This document shows, piece after piece, positions 1-9,026 of a stretch of 32,312 bases of DNA. The first letter of the stretch is position 1. Each line of letters begins with the position of its first letter. The notes beneath the pieces are model-generated. The model saw only the letters and a list, made by a program, of their open reading frames with translations, made no database searches and was not told where the DNA came from. This stretch comes from Herbinix sp. (GTDB taxonomy: Bacteria; Bacillota; Clostridia; Lachnospirales; Lachnospiraceae): assembly GCA_029239365.1 (NCBI GenBank), contig JAQZBA010000009.1:1-32312 (forward strand), written 5' to 3'. The position numbers and the translations under genes were made by a program.

Positions 1-279
1 GCCAAATATCAAGGAATACACACTGAGCAGTAACGTATTGCTTAGCAATCGGACAAAATAAATGCTATTAAAAAACCGAATGAAGTGATCAAAACCCACC
101 CATTGGCTTTCCCATATCCCTCGCGCAGGTGCATAATTTTTAAATGCAATAATGGCGCCATACATCGGTTTATAACTAAAAAGTATATAAAATAATAGAA
201 CTGGTAATACAAGAAGATACAAAGAATAATTCTTACTGAAATCCCGCTTAATTCTATAGAGCAAGCCCCTTGGCTTCAT
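1..279 (-). CDS. Sugar ABC transporter permease, LplB type (N-terminal part, cut by window edge)
   Basis: This is the first 93 codons of a CUT1-type sugar permease; the rest lies beyond the left edge. The translation begins MKPRGLLYRIKRDFSKNY, followed by a hydrophobic segment and then the KPMYGAIIAFKNY and WVGFDHF patterns typical of LplB-like permeases. The same patterns appear in the permeases at 9027-9971 and 21920-22873. I chose the ATG at 279. An in-frame ATG at 291 directly abuts the GGAAAGG ribosome binding site and is too close to it. The gene follows the binding-protein gene 401-2062 after 121 bases that contain a strong hairpin, so the two probably form one importer operon. A partner permease would be expected further left. 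Confidence 0.88.
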   Translation of the reverse strand, partial: MKPRGLLYRIKRDFSKNYSLYLLVLPVLLFYILFSYKPMYGAIIAFKNYAPARGIWESQWVGFDHFIRFFNSIYFVRLLSNTLLLSVYSLIFG

Positions 280-335
280 AGATGTATACATCCTTTCCAA
301 CGATATTCAATCATGTCAGCTTCTATAGCCTAATA

Positions 336-380
336 CTGCCCCAAACCCGGTTTCCCCAAAGGTACCGGATATTGGGGCAG
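336..380 (-). promoter_or_regulatory. Intercistronic hairpin between binding-protein and permease genes
   Basis: The 9-base arms CTGCCCCAA (336-344) and TTGGGGCAG (372-380) are perfectly complementary. An inner 5-bp stem (347-351 with 364-368) makes a long folded element. No run of T follows on the minus strand, so it does not look like a simple intrinsic terminator. By analogy with known binding-protein operons it more likely protects the upstream binding-protein mRNA or attenuates read-through into the permease. That role is inferred. Confidence 0.7.
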
Positions 381-400
381 ACTTTCATAAGCTGTTAATA

Positions 401-2062
401 TTAACGTGCATTATAACGAGCTAATGCAGCATTCTCAATTTCTAATGCTCGGGCAAGACCCATAGATTCGACATTCTTTACATAATCATCGAAATTATCA
501 AGACTTTCCTCACCAAAGATAAATTTTAAAGTCATTTCATCACGGTAGGTATTGATTTCATTCATGATACTGGAGAATTCCTGGCTCTCATCGGAGGTAG
601 GAGTAATCGGTGGAATCTTGTGAGCTCTTGCATTCGTTGCACCCCAGATACCATTGGTTGCTTTCTGGCTGTCAATCGTATAATACTGCTCAAGATAACG
701 TTTGTCCTGAACAAAAGGTCCATTGTAGTTACCACGGATATATGCGGATAAGGATTGAGCCAAAGGCCATCCCTCCGGATTGTTTAATATCTGTTCGGTA
801 TAGGTAGGATAATCACCTACGATAGAGTAAGATTCACCCTCTATACCAAAGTTAAAGAGCATGTGACCTGCTTCACCATATGCATAATCCAGCAATCTTG
901 CAGCTGCTTCAATATCCTCACAACTAGTGGTAATTGCTACGCCACCCTGATTGGAATAGCGATTTTCAATCTGACCGAACTCAGGCTTATCACCCTTATT
1001 CAAAGTCGGATAAGGAGCTGCCTCAAGCATATAGTTAGGATCCGTAGCGGTTGCTGCTTTGATCCAAACACCCATACGGCTTCCGGCCCAACCGACAGAA
1101 GCACCTGCACTGCCATTGGTCATCTTAGCGCTAACCTGATCCAAGGCAAGAGTCGCAAGATCCTGATCAATAAGTCCCTCCTTGTACCAATTTGCAAATG
1201 TGGTAAGGAATTGCTTATAGCCATCCTCTACCGCACCAAAGTGAATGGTTCCGTCAGAATTCAGATAAAAGTTCTTTGATGTACCAAATGCATAAGTAAA
1301 TGGACTCTCTTCCGTTAAAACACCCATAGTATATTCATAACTGAAAGGAGCGGTTGCACCTTTTTCCTCTTTAAACTTTGTAAGAACTGTATGCCATTCA
1401 TCAATTGTTGTGGGAACCTCAAGACCCAGATCCTGCAACCAGTCCTGGCGAACCATCAGACCGATTGTATTACAAAGGACCTCATCACCTCGGATGAAAG
1501 GAAATACATAATAATGTCCATCATCGGTTTTGATCATCTTGTCAATTTCCGGATTTGCTTTCAAATATGCCATTAAATTAGGACAGTATTGCTCAAAAAC
1601 ATCATTTAGCGAGATGATAACTCCGTCATTGATTGCCTTCTCCGGACCGCCAGGAAAGGTCATCCAAGGATACTCAATTACATCCGGAAGATTTCCGTCT
1701 GCAAGTAATAAGCTGAACTGTTCCTGATCCTGTCCTGTCGGCGGATGCTGGAATTCAATCTGAACACCGGTCCGCTCCATCCAGGCTTTTGCAAAGGGGG
1801 TATCACCAAGATTAGCATAATTTGCTGAGACATTTGCATTCAATCCAGTCCAATAGGTAAGTGTCTTGCCGGATGTCATTGGATATGTAAATTCTGTACT
1901 TGTATTTTCTGCTGCAGGTGCGGCAGCCTCTGTAGGATTACTTGTGTTTGAAGCATCCTTGCTGTCGGTGTCAGCCCCCGTACTGCTATTACTACAACCG
2001 GCAAGCAGGGACATAACCAGTGCTGCTGTTGTTACCATTGCAAACAATTTCTTCTTAAACAT
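401..2062 (-). CDS. Extracellular sugar-binding lipoprotein (LplA type)
   Basis: A 553-residue solute-binding lipoprotein of a CUT1-type ABC importer, which captures an oligosaccharide outside the membrane and delivers it to the permeases. It has a lipoprotein signal peptide with lipobox L-A-G-C and lipidated Cys23, followed by a Ser/Thr/Ala-rich linker. A bilobed binding-protein body follows, with characteristic stretches such as YWTGLNANVS near residue 70 and VRQDWLQDLGLEVPTTIDEW near the middle. The ATG is preceded by GAGGAGGT about 10 bases upstream. It lies downstream of the AraC-type sensor-regulator (2301-4571) and upstream of the truncated permease. The 238-base upstream gap carries a TATAAT element and palindromes, so the gene probably has its own regulated promoter. 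The substrate cannot be read from the sequence. Confidence 0.93.
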   Translation of the reverse strand: MFKKKLFAMVTTAALVMSLLAGCSNSSTGADTDSKDASNTSNPTEAAAPAAENTSTEFTYPMTSGKTLTYWTGLNANVSANYANLGDTPFAKAWMERTGVQIEFQHPPTGQDQEQFSLLLADGNLPDVIEYPWMTFPGGPEKAINDGVIISLNDVFEQYCPNLMAYLKANPEIDKMIKTDDGHYYVFPFIRGDEVLCNTIGLMVRQDWLQDLGLEVPTTIDEWHTVLTKFKEEKGATAPFSYEYTMGVLTEESPFTYAFGTSKNFYLNSDGTIHFGAVEDGYKQFLTTFANWYKEGLIDQDLATLALDQVSAKMTNGSAGASVGWAGSRMGVWIKAATATDPNYMLEAAPYPTLNKGDKPEFGQIENRYSNQGGVAITTSCEDIEAAARLLDYAYGEAGHMLFNFGIEGESYSIVGDYPTYTEQILNNPEGWPLAQSLSAYIRGNYNGPFVQDKRYLEQYYTIDSQKATNGIWGATNARAHKIPPITPTSDESQEFSSIMNEINTYRDEMTLKFIFGEESLDNFDDYVKNVESMGLARALEIENAALARYNAR

Positions 2063-2119
2063 AAAATAATGTACCTCCTCATTAATATTTCATTTTTGTC
2101 TCTGCAAGTTAATGTGTTG

Positions 2120-2134
2120 CAAGTACACTACTTG
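2120..2134. repeat. Short inverted repeat in the leader of the binding-protein gene
   Basis: CAAGTA and TACTTG are perfect 6-bp arms separated by CAC, lying between the candidate -10 box and the ATG at 2062. On the minus strand the heptamer ACTTGCA also occurs twice here, 16 bases apart. This may be a regulator half-site arrangement, but arms this short could be chance. Confidence 0.35.
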
Positions 2135-2150
2135 AAGAGAAATCTCATAT

Positions 2151-2170
2151 TGCTGTGTGATCACGCAACA
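2151..2170. promoter_or_regulatory. 20-bp near-perfect palindrome, candidate operator
   Basis: The 20 bases are symmetrical around GTGATCAC, and only two position pairs deviate (both C/T against A/G). The palindrome sits immediately downstream of the TATAAT box at 2173-2178 and would cover the expected transcription start. That is a typical position for a repressor operator. The regulator is unknown. Confidence 0.5.
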
Positions 2171-2172
2171 AC

Positions 2173-2178
2173 ATTATA
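2173..2178 (-). promoter_or_regulatory. Candidate -10 box (TATAAT) for the binding-protein gene
   Basis: A perfect TATAAT reads on the minus strand about 110 bases upstream of the ATG at 2062. No good -35 hexamer lies 16-18 bases upstream. That would fit a promoter needing an activator such as the adjacent AraC-type regulator, but this is inference. Confidence 0.5.
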
Positions 2179-2300
2179 TTCTCACAGTGCTTGCGAATGA
2201 AATATCAAAATCTTTAACTTCATACTCAAAACTTTAAAATTGGTATGTTCAATTTTACCACTCCATACTCAATTCCTAATATTCCCATTTGTGAAACTGT

Positions 2301-4571
2301 TTATATCGTTTTTCTCAACTGTCCGGGAGTGACTCCAGTCTGTTTTTTGAATACGCGAATAAAGGCACCACTATTGCGGAATCCCACTTTCTGAGAAGTA
2401 TCCACGACACTAATCCCTTGTTCAAGCAGTTTTTGTGCTTCCTTAACTCGAACAGAGTTGATATATTCCAAAAGACTGTCTCCGGTCTGCTTCTTAAATA
2501 AGGTAGAGATATAAGCTGGTGTGATATCGAAATGTAAACCGGTCAAAGAAATATTCAGATCCGGATCTTGATAATTTTTATCAATAAATTCCTTAACCCG
2601 GTTACTTAGCTGATTATTACTTTCATTTTCACTAAGCTTATCTAAGATATTCGTACATATCTCGTTAACGATCTCACCAAAACGATCCTTTATCTCTGAT
2701 AGAGGAAGCTTTGCTGACAGCTTTCGTGTTATATCAATGGTCGTCAGAATATCACCGCACCCGATGAGGTCAGTTCCCTTCATTAAAGTACCTAACATAT
2801 CAAAGATCAGACATTTTCTCATATCAATCGCGATATTATTCTCATTGTAATTAGTATCAAGAACCTTAAAGATATACCCTGCAGCGGCTGAGCTGTCACC
2901 TACTTTTATGGCATTAATCACCTTTTGTTCTATTTCAATCGGATAATAATACTTAGACTGAAGATTTTTAATATCATCATACAGAATAATATCCGTATTA
3001 AGCAGCTGAATATATTCTGCAGCTTCTCTGGCTGCCAGATAGGAGCCATGAATTCCTTCCAATTGAAGTTCGATCGTTCCTATGGCACTTACCACCTGAA
3101 AGTCGAAGCTTTCGATTTTCTGTTCCAGATTATATATGGTTTCCTTCAAAAGCTCTACCATTTCTAAGGTATTGCTAGGTAAGTTAATGATGGCTGCTAC
3201 CATATCGCCGATATCTGCAATCTCAACATTAAAATGATCAACGGCTATCTCCGAAAAAATATTTGCAACGACAAATTTGTATAAGCTTAGGCTTTCTTCA
3301 AAGGAAATATCCTCTTTCTTTTGTTCCTCCAAGGGAATTATGGGAAACAGAACGACCACATTGTAATTGGCATTCAGCTTCAGGTTAAACTTATTATATT
3401 CCACCGGTCCGTTTTCTTTATCAAATGGATATTCTAATAACCGAAAGATATAATAATCCTTTAAAACTTTCGAATTATTCCAAAGGATACGATTCGTATC
3501 AGAACGCTCCTTAAATATATGCTGCGCTTCCTCCATAAGCCACCGATATTCATTTTGTTCCGTATTGGTAGCCCAATTGCCCTGTTTACGAAAGAGATCA
3601 ATGATACCCTGCAGCGGATTATAATTCGATTTGGCCAGAAAATACGAAAAGTATGAGCCCATAAAAATACACAAAAACAACCCAACCAGACTAAAATAGC
3701 GAATACTTTTTGCATTCTTTTCAAGCAGAGCATCCGGTGTCATACAGATATATTTCCAATTAATATAGTCCGACTGCGTACTGGAAACCATATAACGTTT
3801 ATTGTTGACTTTTTTGTAGAAATAATCTCCCTCACTGATTTTCTCATACTCCAACTCACTATCCTGAAGATTATCCTCTGTGTTATCAACAATTTCATTA
3901 TTACTGTTCAGGATAAATATCTTTAGACTGTCATCCCACTTCATATTATTTATTGTTTTTTGAAGGCTTCGCATATTGATAGTAATAACAATAGTGCCGG
4001 AATCAATTCCAAAATTAGATTGCAATGTGGTCATTGTAAACAACAGAACATTTTCTCCGTTGAGCTTATGAACCGGAATCACTCCTCTATTATAATTTTC
4101 CTTCATCAACTCCTGGAATTCCGTAAAATCGTATTCACTGTTCTCATAATATAAATGATAGAACAGTTCACCCGACATATTGCCATTTACACTGGACACC
4201 GTTCCCGTATTATTAAAATATATAAATATGTCCTCAATGAAATCATCGACGATATTTAAATTCTTTAAAGAATTCACCAGATGATAGAGCGTAAGTTGCT
4301 CCTTTGCCGTGAATTTACCCTTGATTATGGTTGCCGATTGCACATCGAGATCCAATGCTATCCGCTTAAATAACTTATTGATCTCATTAATATGATTATC
4401 CACCCCAACTTTTACTGAACTCATTAAGGCATCGTTCATTTTATTTGCTTGACCTTTTGTGATCTGTAATGAATAGGCATAAATCCCGATACTTAAGAAT
4501 ATTGGAATGACAAGAATAAAAAGATAAGATAGGAACCATTTTATTAGTAAAGTTTTACGTTTTGTTTTCAT
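2301..4571 (-). CDS. Membrane-anchored AraC-family sensor-regulator
   Basis: A 756-residue one-protein sensor and transcription factor. A short basic N-terminus is followed by a membrane segment (about residues 10-32) and an extracytoplasmic sensor region of roughly 255 residues that resembles a Cache-type domain. A second membrane segment lies near 290-313, then a long cytoplasmic linker. The C-terminal AraC-type double helix-turn-helix covers about residues 655-756 and ends with the typical VGFRNSGAFIRVFKKQTGVTPGQLR-like pattern. Such proteins usually control the adjacent ABC importer, here 401-2062 and the partial permease, in response to an extracellular ligand. The ATG is preceded by GGGGGAG. 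The gene stands alone between a terminator hairpin and the regulated promoter of the binding-protein gene. Ligand and target sites are unknown. Confidence 0.9.
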   Translation of the reverse strand: MKTKRKTLLIKWFLSYLFILVIPIFLSIGIYAYSLQITKGQANKMNDALMSSVKVGVDNHINEINKLFKRIALDLDVQSATIIKGKFTAKEQLTLYHLVNSLKNLNIVDDFIEDIFIYFNNTGTVSSVNGNMSGELFYHLYYENSEYDFTEFQELMKENYNRGVIPVHKLNGENVLLFTMTTLQSNFGIDSGTIVITINMRSLQKTINNMKWDDSLKIFILNSNNEIVDNTEDNLQDSELEYEKISEGDYFYKKVNNKRYMVSSTQSDYINWKYICMTPDALLEKNAKSIRYFSLVGLFLCIFMGSYFSYFLAKSNYNPLQGIIDLFRKQGNWATNTEQNEYRWLMEEAQHIFKERSDTNRILWNNSKVLKDYYIFRLLEYPFDKENGPVEYNKFNLKLNANYNVVVLFPIIPLEEQKKEDISFEESLSLYKFVVANIFSEIAVDHFNVEIADIGDMVAAIINLPSNTLEMVELLKETIYNLEQKIESFDFQVVSAIGTIELQLEGIHGSYLAAREAAEYIQLLNTDIILYDDIKNLQSKYYYPIEIEQKVINAIKVGDSSAAAGYIFKVLDTNYNENNIAIDMRKCLIFDMLGTLMKGTDLIGCGDILTTIDITRKLSAKLPLSEIKDRFGEIVNEICTNILDKLSENESNNQLSNRVKEFIDKNYQDPDLNISLTGLHFDITPAYISTLFKKQTGDSLLEYINSVRVKEAQKLLEQGISVVDTSQKVGFRNSGAFIRVFKKQTGVTPGQLRKTI

Positions 4572-4889
4572 AACGCTCCCCCTTGCAACTCTCTAAAGAA
4601 ATCATAGATAAATCAAACTATGCCTTCCCTACTTTATTGTACTTAAGAGTATCCAACTTGTATATTATCATTTTTACGAATTAGTAGCATAATTGTATTC
4701 AATATCTCGAATTATATTGAAATAAGCTCATGCCATAGTTTCAAATTATTCTTAAGAAATTCAATACGAGGAACTATGTACCATTATGAAATCAAGTAAA
4801 GGCACCCTATCATTTTTAAAATGATAGAGTGCTCTATTTTTGTGGTCTTTTGATTAAGGACAGCCTGATACTACAAAAGTATAGTATTT
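4572..4889. other. Intergenic region between GH31 gene and sensor-regulator gene
   Basis: This gap of 318 bases carries the terminator hairpin at 4802-4832. The remainder is AT-rich and should contain the promoter of the sensor-regulator. I see TACAAT-like elements but no convincing -35/-10 pair, and no small gene with a credible ribosome binding site. Confidence 0.5.
4802..4832 (-). terminator. Hairpin terminator downstream of the GH31 gene
   Basis: A stem of CTATCATTTT (4807-4816) with AAAATGATAG (4818-4827) is extended past one mismatch by GCAC/GTGC. On the minus strand it is followed by CCTTTACTTGATTT, a moderately T-rich tail, and on the plus strand by CTCTATTTTT. It most likely ends the block 5 transcript. 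Confidence 0.7.
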
Positions 4890-6401
4890 TTACATCATTC
4901 TTTCAAATACTAAAGGACAGCCGGGAACAGAATCAATATACATTATTTCTCCCTTACTCATTAGCTCTTCTTCTCCAAATTTCCAATTGCCTTTTGGCAG
5001 ATATACTTCTCTTCCGGTGCAGTTTTTTTGATAAACCGGTGCAACCAGCAGTCTTTCACCTAACATAAATTGATCGATAATCCGTTCCACCGGATCCTCA
5101 GGAAATTCATAGCTCATATATCTTATCACAGGTTCGCCGGTCGCTGCCGCCAATTCAACATAGCGAAGAATTGTGTCAATATATTTATTTCTAAACTCCA
5201 AACTTCTCATAATAGCTTTAAAATTCTCTTCACTAAGAATTCGAAAAGGTGCTGCAGAAAATTGAATTGCCGGCATCAGACATGCTATTTCACAATGTCT
5301 TACAAATAATTCCTGGTCATGGCTTGCTTCGGCTGCCTGTAGAAAATTCATATATTCTCCGCCACCAATCATGTCCGGGCAACTATATGGATGCCCGGTC
5401 AGCCCTTGCAGTAGCGAATCCGGAATCAGCGAATTAATCCCATTGTTTCCCCATGAGTGATCCTTATCACAAAGTCTTTGAAGAAGACCATAGCCACCTG
5501 CATTAAAAGATGCTCGATATTCGTTGAATTCAAATTGCTCACCAAACTTTGACCACAAATTACAATGCTCATCCGGGGTCACCTTCAAGGCGGTCAGATT
5601 ATCTGTTTTATAGTAAATGCTGTCTCCTCCATCAAACTTAAAGCCATCCACTCCCATTGACTGCAACTCTTTTAATTGCTGAATTAACCATTCCTGAGCT
5701 TTCTGGTTGGACATATCAAGGACAGCAGAATATCCATTCCACCATTTTACTATGTAGGGGTTTCCATCCTCTTGCTTAATTAAAATATCTCTGTTCAAAG
5801 CATCACGATAAGCAACTGTATCTGCTGTAACAAATGGGCATACCCAAAGCATGACTTCAAACCCCATTTCATGCAGACGTTCAATCATTTTCTTTGCTTC
5901 GGGAAATTTACCGTTATGAAATCTCCATTCACCATAATTTTCAGACCAACCGTCATCAATCACCAATACACCGGCCGGCATTCCATTCTTTATGATATTC
6001 TGTGCATATTTTAGGATATCCTTTTGATTTTGATCAAAAGTTAACTCTATCCAGGTACAATAGATAATCTTCTGAAACAAATTTCTTGATGGCATTTTCT
6101 GATGAAAAGGAAAATGCGCCTGCATTGCAGATAAATAAGCACCTTTCAGGTTTTCAAAGCCTGATTTGAGTAGAACATCATCAGGAAATTCAATTTCACC
6201 ATTTTGGAAGATAATTTTGAATCCAGCCTTTCTCCAAAGATATCTCCCCTTACTGGATACTAACAAAGGCATCGCCTGATTCGGTGTGGTATTACTACTA
6301 AAATCAAGTATGCACTCACTTTTTTCATGAAAAGGCATATTCAGTCCATACTTAACACAAGCTCCATACCAGTATTCATTCTCTAAAATTTTCTTTTTCA
6401 T
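4890..6401 (-). CDS. Glycoside hydrolase family 31 protein
   Basis: A 503-residue GH31-like glycosidase. The N-terminal PLLVSSKGRYLW stretch is typical of the family. The TIM barrel follows, with GVLVIDDGWSENYGEW and MLWVCPFVTAD. A GFKFDGGD motif makes Asp257 the likely nucleophile, and PDMIGG makes Asp343 the candidate acid/base. The C-terminal part contains the family's RLLVAPVYQ and YLPKGNW patterns. At about 500 residues it is shorter than many bacterial GH31 enzymes. There is no signal peptide, so it probably acts in the cytoplasm on imported oligosaccharide. The ATG is preceded by AAGGAGC. It is the last gene of block 5, after the binding-protein gene and a hairpin. Linkage specificity (alpha-glucoside, alpha-galactoside, alpha-xyloside or other) cannot be decided by eye; the PDMIGG form recalls the MYORG-like branch, from memory. 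Confidence 0.88.
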   Translation of the reverse strand: MKKKILENEYWYGACVKYGLNMPFHEKSECILDFSSNTTPNQAMPLLVSSKGRYLWRKAGFKIIFQNGEIEFPDDVLLKSGFENLKGAYLSAMQAHFPFHQKMPSRNLFQKIIYCTWIELTFDQNQKDILKYAQNIIKNGMPAGVLVIDDGWSENYGEWRFHNGKFPEAKKMIERLHEMGFEVMLWVCPFVTADTVAYRDALNRDILIKQEDGNPYIVKWWNGYSAVLDMSNQKAQEWLIQQLKELQSMGVDGFKFDGGDSIYYKTDNLTALKVTPDEHCNLWSKFGEQFEFNEYRASFNAGGYGLLQRLCDKDHSWGNNGINSLIPDSLLQGLTGHPYSCPDMIGGGEYMNFLQAAEASHDQELFVRHCEIACLMPAIQFSAAPFRILSEENFKAIMRSLEFRNKYIDTILRYVELAAATGEPVIRYMSYEFPEDPVERIIDQFMLGERLLVAPVYQKNCTGREVYLPKGNWKFGEEELMSKGEIMYIDSVPGCPLVFERMM

Positions 6402-6457
6402 TCTTTGCTCCTTGTTTCTTATTGATTTCTCTGTACTTTCGATGTCAAAATAACAAA

Positions 6458-6510
6458 GGCCACCATAATATAAAACAGATACCTTACTCTAGTTTTACAT
6501 TTAGGTGGCC
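6458..6510 (-). terminator. Two-part hairpin, attenuator or partial terminator after the binding-protein gene
   Basis: The outer arms GGCCACC (6458-6464) and GGTGGCC (6504-6510) pair perfectly. The inner arms TAAAAC (6471-6476) and GTTTTA (6492-6497) also pair. On the minus strand the outer stem is followed by TTTGTTATTTTG, so termination or attenuation is plausible. It separates the binding-protein gene from the GH31 gene and would lower expression of the latter. I see no separate strong promoter for GH31 in this gap. Confidence 0.65.
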
Positions 6511-6537
6511 CGGTTATATTACATATTAATGTTATTT

Positions 6538-8064
6538 TTACTTATTCTTATTCGCTATAAATTCATCAAACTGTCTTTGTACCTCTGCTATATATTCATC
6601 CATTCCTGCGTCCTTTAACTTCTTAATAGCAGTATCGTAGTTCTCATCAAAATCTACAAAACCATTTCTTATCGGTGCTAAATCCTTGGAACATACTTCA
6701 AATACTGCTGTTTCAATCTCTTTTACACTTTCGTTATTAAATACAAAACCGATGGCATTGGATAATTTTGCATCATCATCCCAGTGCTGATACTGCTCGA
6801 TATATTCCTCCGTAACGTTCGGTGTAAATACAGTATAATTTTTATTACGGAACATCCATTCATAGAAGAAATCATTGGTTACTAATCTGTTAATTCTTCC
6901 ATCTACCATTTCATAATCTGTTCCTTCTACACCATAAATTGCAAATAAATAGTTCTCCTGTGAAGAGTACAGCCAATTAATAAATTTCATCGCGCCTTCC
7001 GGATTAGGAGCAGTAAAAGGAACGCATAGAACTTCTCCACCGGTAGCTGTAATGTATCTAGGCTTATCATCTGCTAATATATAATTCATTAATTTAGAAT
7101 CAGGTGCATTTGCTTTTACTGAATCGGCAATCTCTGTATCTTTTCCAAAGGAACCTTCCGTCCATATGTATAAGCCGGTCTGCATACGATTTGTTCTTTC
7201 GTTATAATTAGTTGATAATTCATCCGCATATAGTCCTGAAACATACATATCTCTATTATATTTTGCTACGCTCTTAAAAGCATCTGTTTCATAATAGCTA
7301 TATACTTTACTTGTATCTTCACCGTAAACAGCCATTTCTTCTTTTGCCACAAAGGTATATTGTTCCGGTTGGAAATATCTGGTGAGTGGTTTGAAAATGA
7401 TGTCTCCAGGTCCCTTTAATTCAGGGAACTGTTCATTCACCTTAACTGCATAATCCTTTAAATCCTCCGGTGTGTTTAAGTCCGTTAATCCAACTGCATC
7501 CATTAAATCCTGGCGTACCGTAACGAATTGATACATACCTGAGGAGGAAGCATAGGAAGAAGGAATTCCATAAATCTCTCCGTTTACTTTTGCTCCTTCA
7601 ATGTGGCTTATGGGAATAACCTTAAGCATATCCTGTCCATACTGGCTAATTAATTCATCCAGCGGCATTGCCTGCTTTTCATTTACCATTTGGGAAAGAT
7701 TTGGTAAACCATCCCAATATAAATCAATTGGTTCATTTGCTGCTAGCATAATGTCTTTTTGCTCCCAATAGGAATCCCAAGGTACAAAAATCATTTCGAC
7801 TTTCAAATTAAGATCCGCAGCCATCTTTTCTGCAAATTCATTTTGAATGAATGAGGTCATACGATCTGACTCATCTCCCGGATATAGAATTGTTAAGGTC
7901 TCTACCTTCCCAGTAGAATTCTCTTCTTTGTCATTATCTGTATCACTTGTTTGATTCGTCTTATCTTCCGTTTTATCGGCTTCCTTCTCTTGACTGCATC
8001 CACCCAGTAAGCCCAAAATCATGGAGATAACTAATACAATAACGAATAGTTTTTGTTTTTTCAT
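6538..8064 (-). CDS. Extracellular sugar-binding lipoprotein with DUF3502-like C-terminus
   Basis: A 508-residue ABC importer binding protein. The signal peptide ends in the lipobox L-G-G-C with lipidated Cys23, followed by an acidic, Asn/Thr-rich linker. The C-terminal section (about 430-508), with IGFVFN, a DLAPIRNGFVDFDENY-like stretch and an AGMDEYIAEVQRQFDEF helix, resembles the DUF3502 domain found in one branch of oligosaccharide-binding proteins. It follows the two permeases (9027-9971 and 8132-9025) after 67 bases and a GGAGGG-type ribosome binding site, forming a complete CUT1 importer apart from the ATPase. The hairpin at 6458-6510 follows it. The substrate is probably the oligosaccharide cut by the GH31 enzyme (inference). 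Confidence 0.93.
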   Translation of the reverse strand: MKKQKLFVIVLVISMILGLLGGCSQEKEADKTEDKTNQTSDTDNDKEENSTGKVETLTILYPGDESDRMTSFIQNEFAEKMAADLNLKVEMIFVPWDSYWEQKDIMLAANEPIDLYWDGLPNLSQMVNEKQAMPLDELISQYGQDMLKVIPISHIEGAKVNGEIYGIPSSYASSSGMYQFVTVRQDLMDAVGLTDLNTPEDLKDYAVKVNEQFPELKGPGDIIFKPLTRYFQPEQYTFVAKEEMAVYGEDTSKVYSYYETDAFKSVAKYNRDMYVSGLYADELSTNYNERTNRMQTGLYIWTEGSFGKDTEIADSVKANAPDSKLMNYILADDKPRYITATGGEVLCVPFTAPNPEGAMKFINWLYSSQENYLFAIYGVEGTDYEMVDGRINRLVTNDFFYEWMFRNKNYTVFTPNVTEEYIEQYQHWDDDAKLSNAIGFVFNNESVKEIETAVFEVCSKDLAPIRNGFVDFDENYDTAIKKLKDAGMDEYIAEVQRQFDEFIANKNK

Positions 8065-8131
8065 AAACCCTCCTGTTAAAATTAATATTTATGTTAAGCG
8101 TACTGCTTCACATCATAAAAAGATGTATCTC

Positions 8132-9025
8132 TTATTCTTTTACCGCCCCTGTCATAATACCGTTAATAAAGAATTTTTGAACAAATGGGTACAAGAAGAT
8201 AATTGGACCAATGGTTATTACCGTTACCGCCATCTTCACTGTTTCTGCCGGTAATGTTATATTTGCTGCTGCTCCTGAGGGAACTACACCTGAACTGATT
8301 GCGTTTACATTCGATAAGATATTGTATAAATAAAATTGAAGCGTAAATAATTTCTTATCATTGATGAACATCAGAGCATTCCACCAATCGTTCCAGTATT
8401 GCAGAGCATACATTAATCCAACGGTTAAAATTCCCGTCTTACATAAAGGCAAAGCAATTTTATAATACATTTCAAAATAATTCGCTCCGTCTATTTTAGC
8501 TGCCTCATATAAAGATTGCGGTATGTGAGAAAAATAAGTACGTAGCAGGAACATATTCCATACGCTGAAAATAGATGGAATAATCAAGGCAAAAACACTA
8601 TTTCTCAGATTATAATATCTAACGCACATGATATACCAGGGTATTAAACCGGCAGAAAAGATGATGGTAAAATTACAGATAAAAGCTATCATATTTCTGT
8701 ATCTTAATGCCTTAATCGATATTGCATACGAAATCATTGTTGTAATTAGCAGTGCTCCCAACGTTCCAACAACTGTCACAAAAATCGTAAGTCCATAGGA
8801 TTTAAGAATTTTCATACCACTGTGTGCAAAAATATAAATATAGGTATTAAAGGAAAAGCCCTGCGGGAATATGGAATACCCCTGTAATGCTACCTCCCTC
8901 TCCGACGATAGTGAAACACTTAAGGTAAGGATTAACGGATAAAGGCAGATGATTGCAAATAAGCCCATGAATGAGTATGCTATTGTTTTCAGCACTCTAT
9001 CACTGTATGACCTTTTTATCTTCAT
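8132..9025 (-). CDS. Sugar ABC transporter permease, YtcP/LplC type
   Basis: A 297-residue inner-membrane permease with about six hydrophobic segments. The EAA loop that contacts the ATPase is visible as YEAAKIDGANYFEMYYKIAL near residue 172. The C-terminus FFINGIMTGAVKE is typical of this partner of LplB-type permeases. The ATG lies one base beyond the stop codon of the preceding permease, with its GGGGAGGGG ribosome binding site inside the end of that gene, so the two are translationally coupled. It forms the channel of the importer with 9027-9971 and the binding protein 6538-8064. Confidence 0.94.
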   Translation of the reverse strand: MKIKRSYSDRVLKTIAYSFMGLFAIICLYPLILTLSVSLSSEREVALQGYSIFPQGFSFNTYIYIFAHSGMKILKSYGLTIFVTVVGTLGALLITTMISYAISIKALRYRNMIAFICNFTIIFSAGLIPWYIMCVRYYNLRNSVFALIIPSIFSVWNMFLLRTYFSHIPQSLYEAAKIDGANYFEMYYKIALPLCKTGILTVGLMYALQYWNDWWNALMFINDKKLFTLQFYLYNILSNVNAISSGVVPSGAAANITLPAETVKMAVTVITIGPIIFLYPFVQKFFINGIMTGAVKE

Positions 9026-9026
9026 A

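Noticed and set aside
863-1279. 138-codon open frame on the plus strand
   Set aside because: It lies entirely opposite the well-supported binding-protein gene and has a low-complexity, cysteine-rich translation typical of a shadow frame.
3461-3733. 90-codon open frame on the minus strand inside the sensor-regulator gene
   Set aside because: It is a second frame of the same strand within a continuous 756-codon gene with proper domains.
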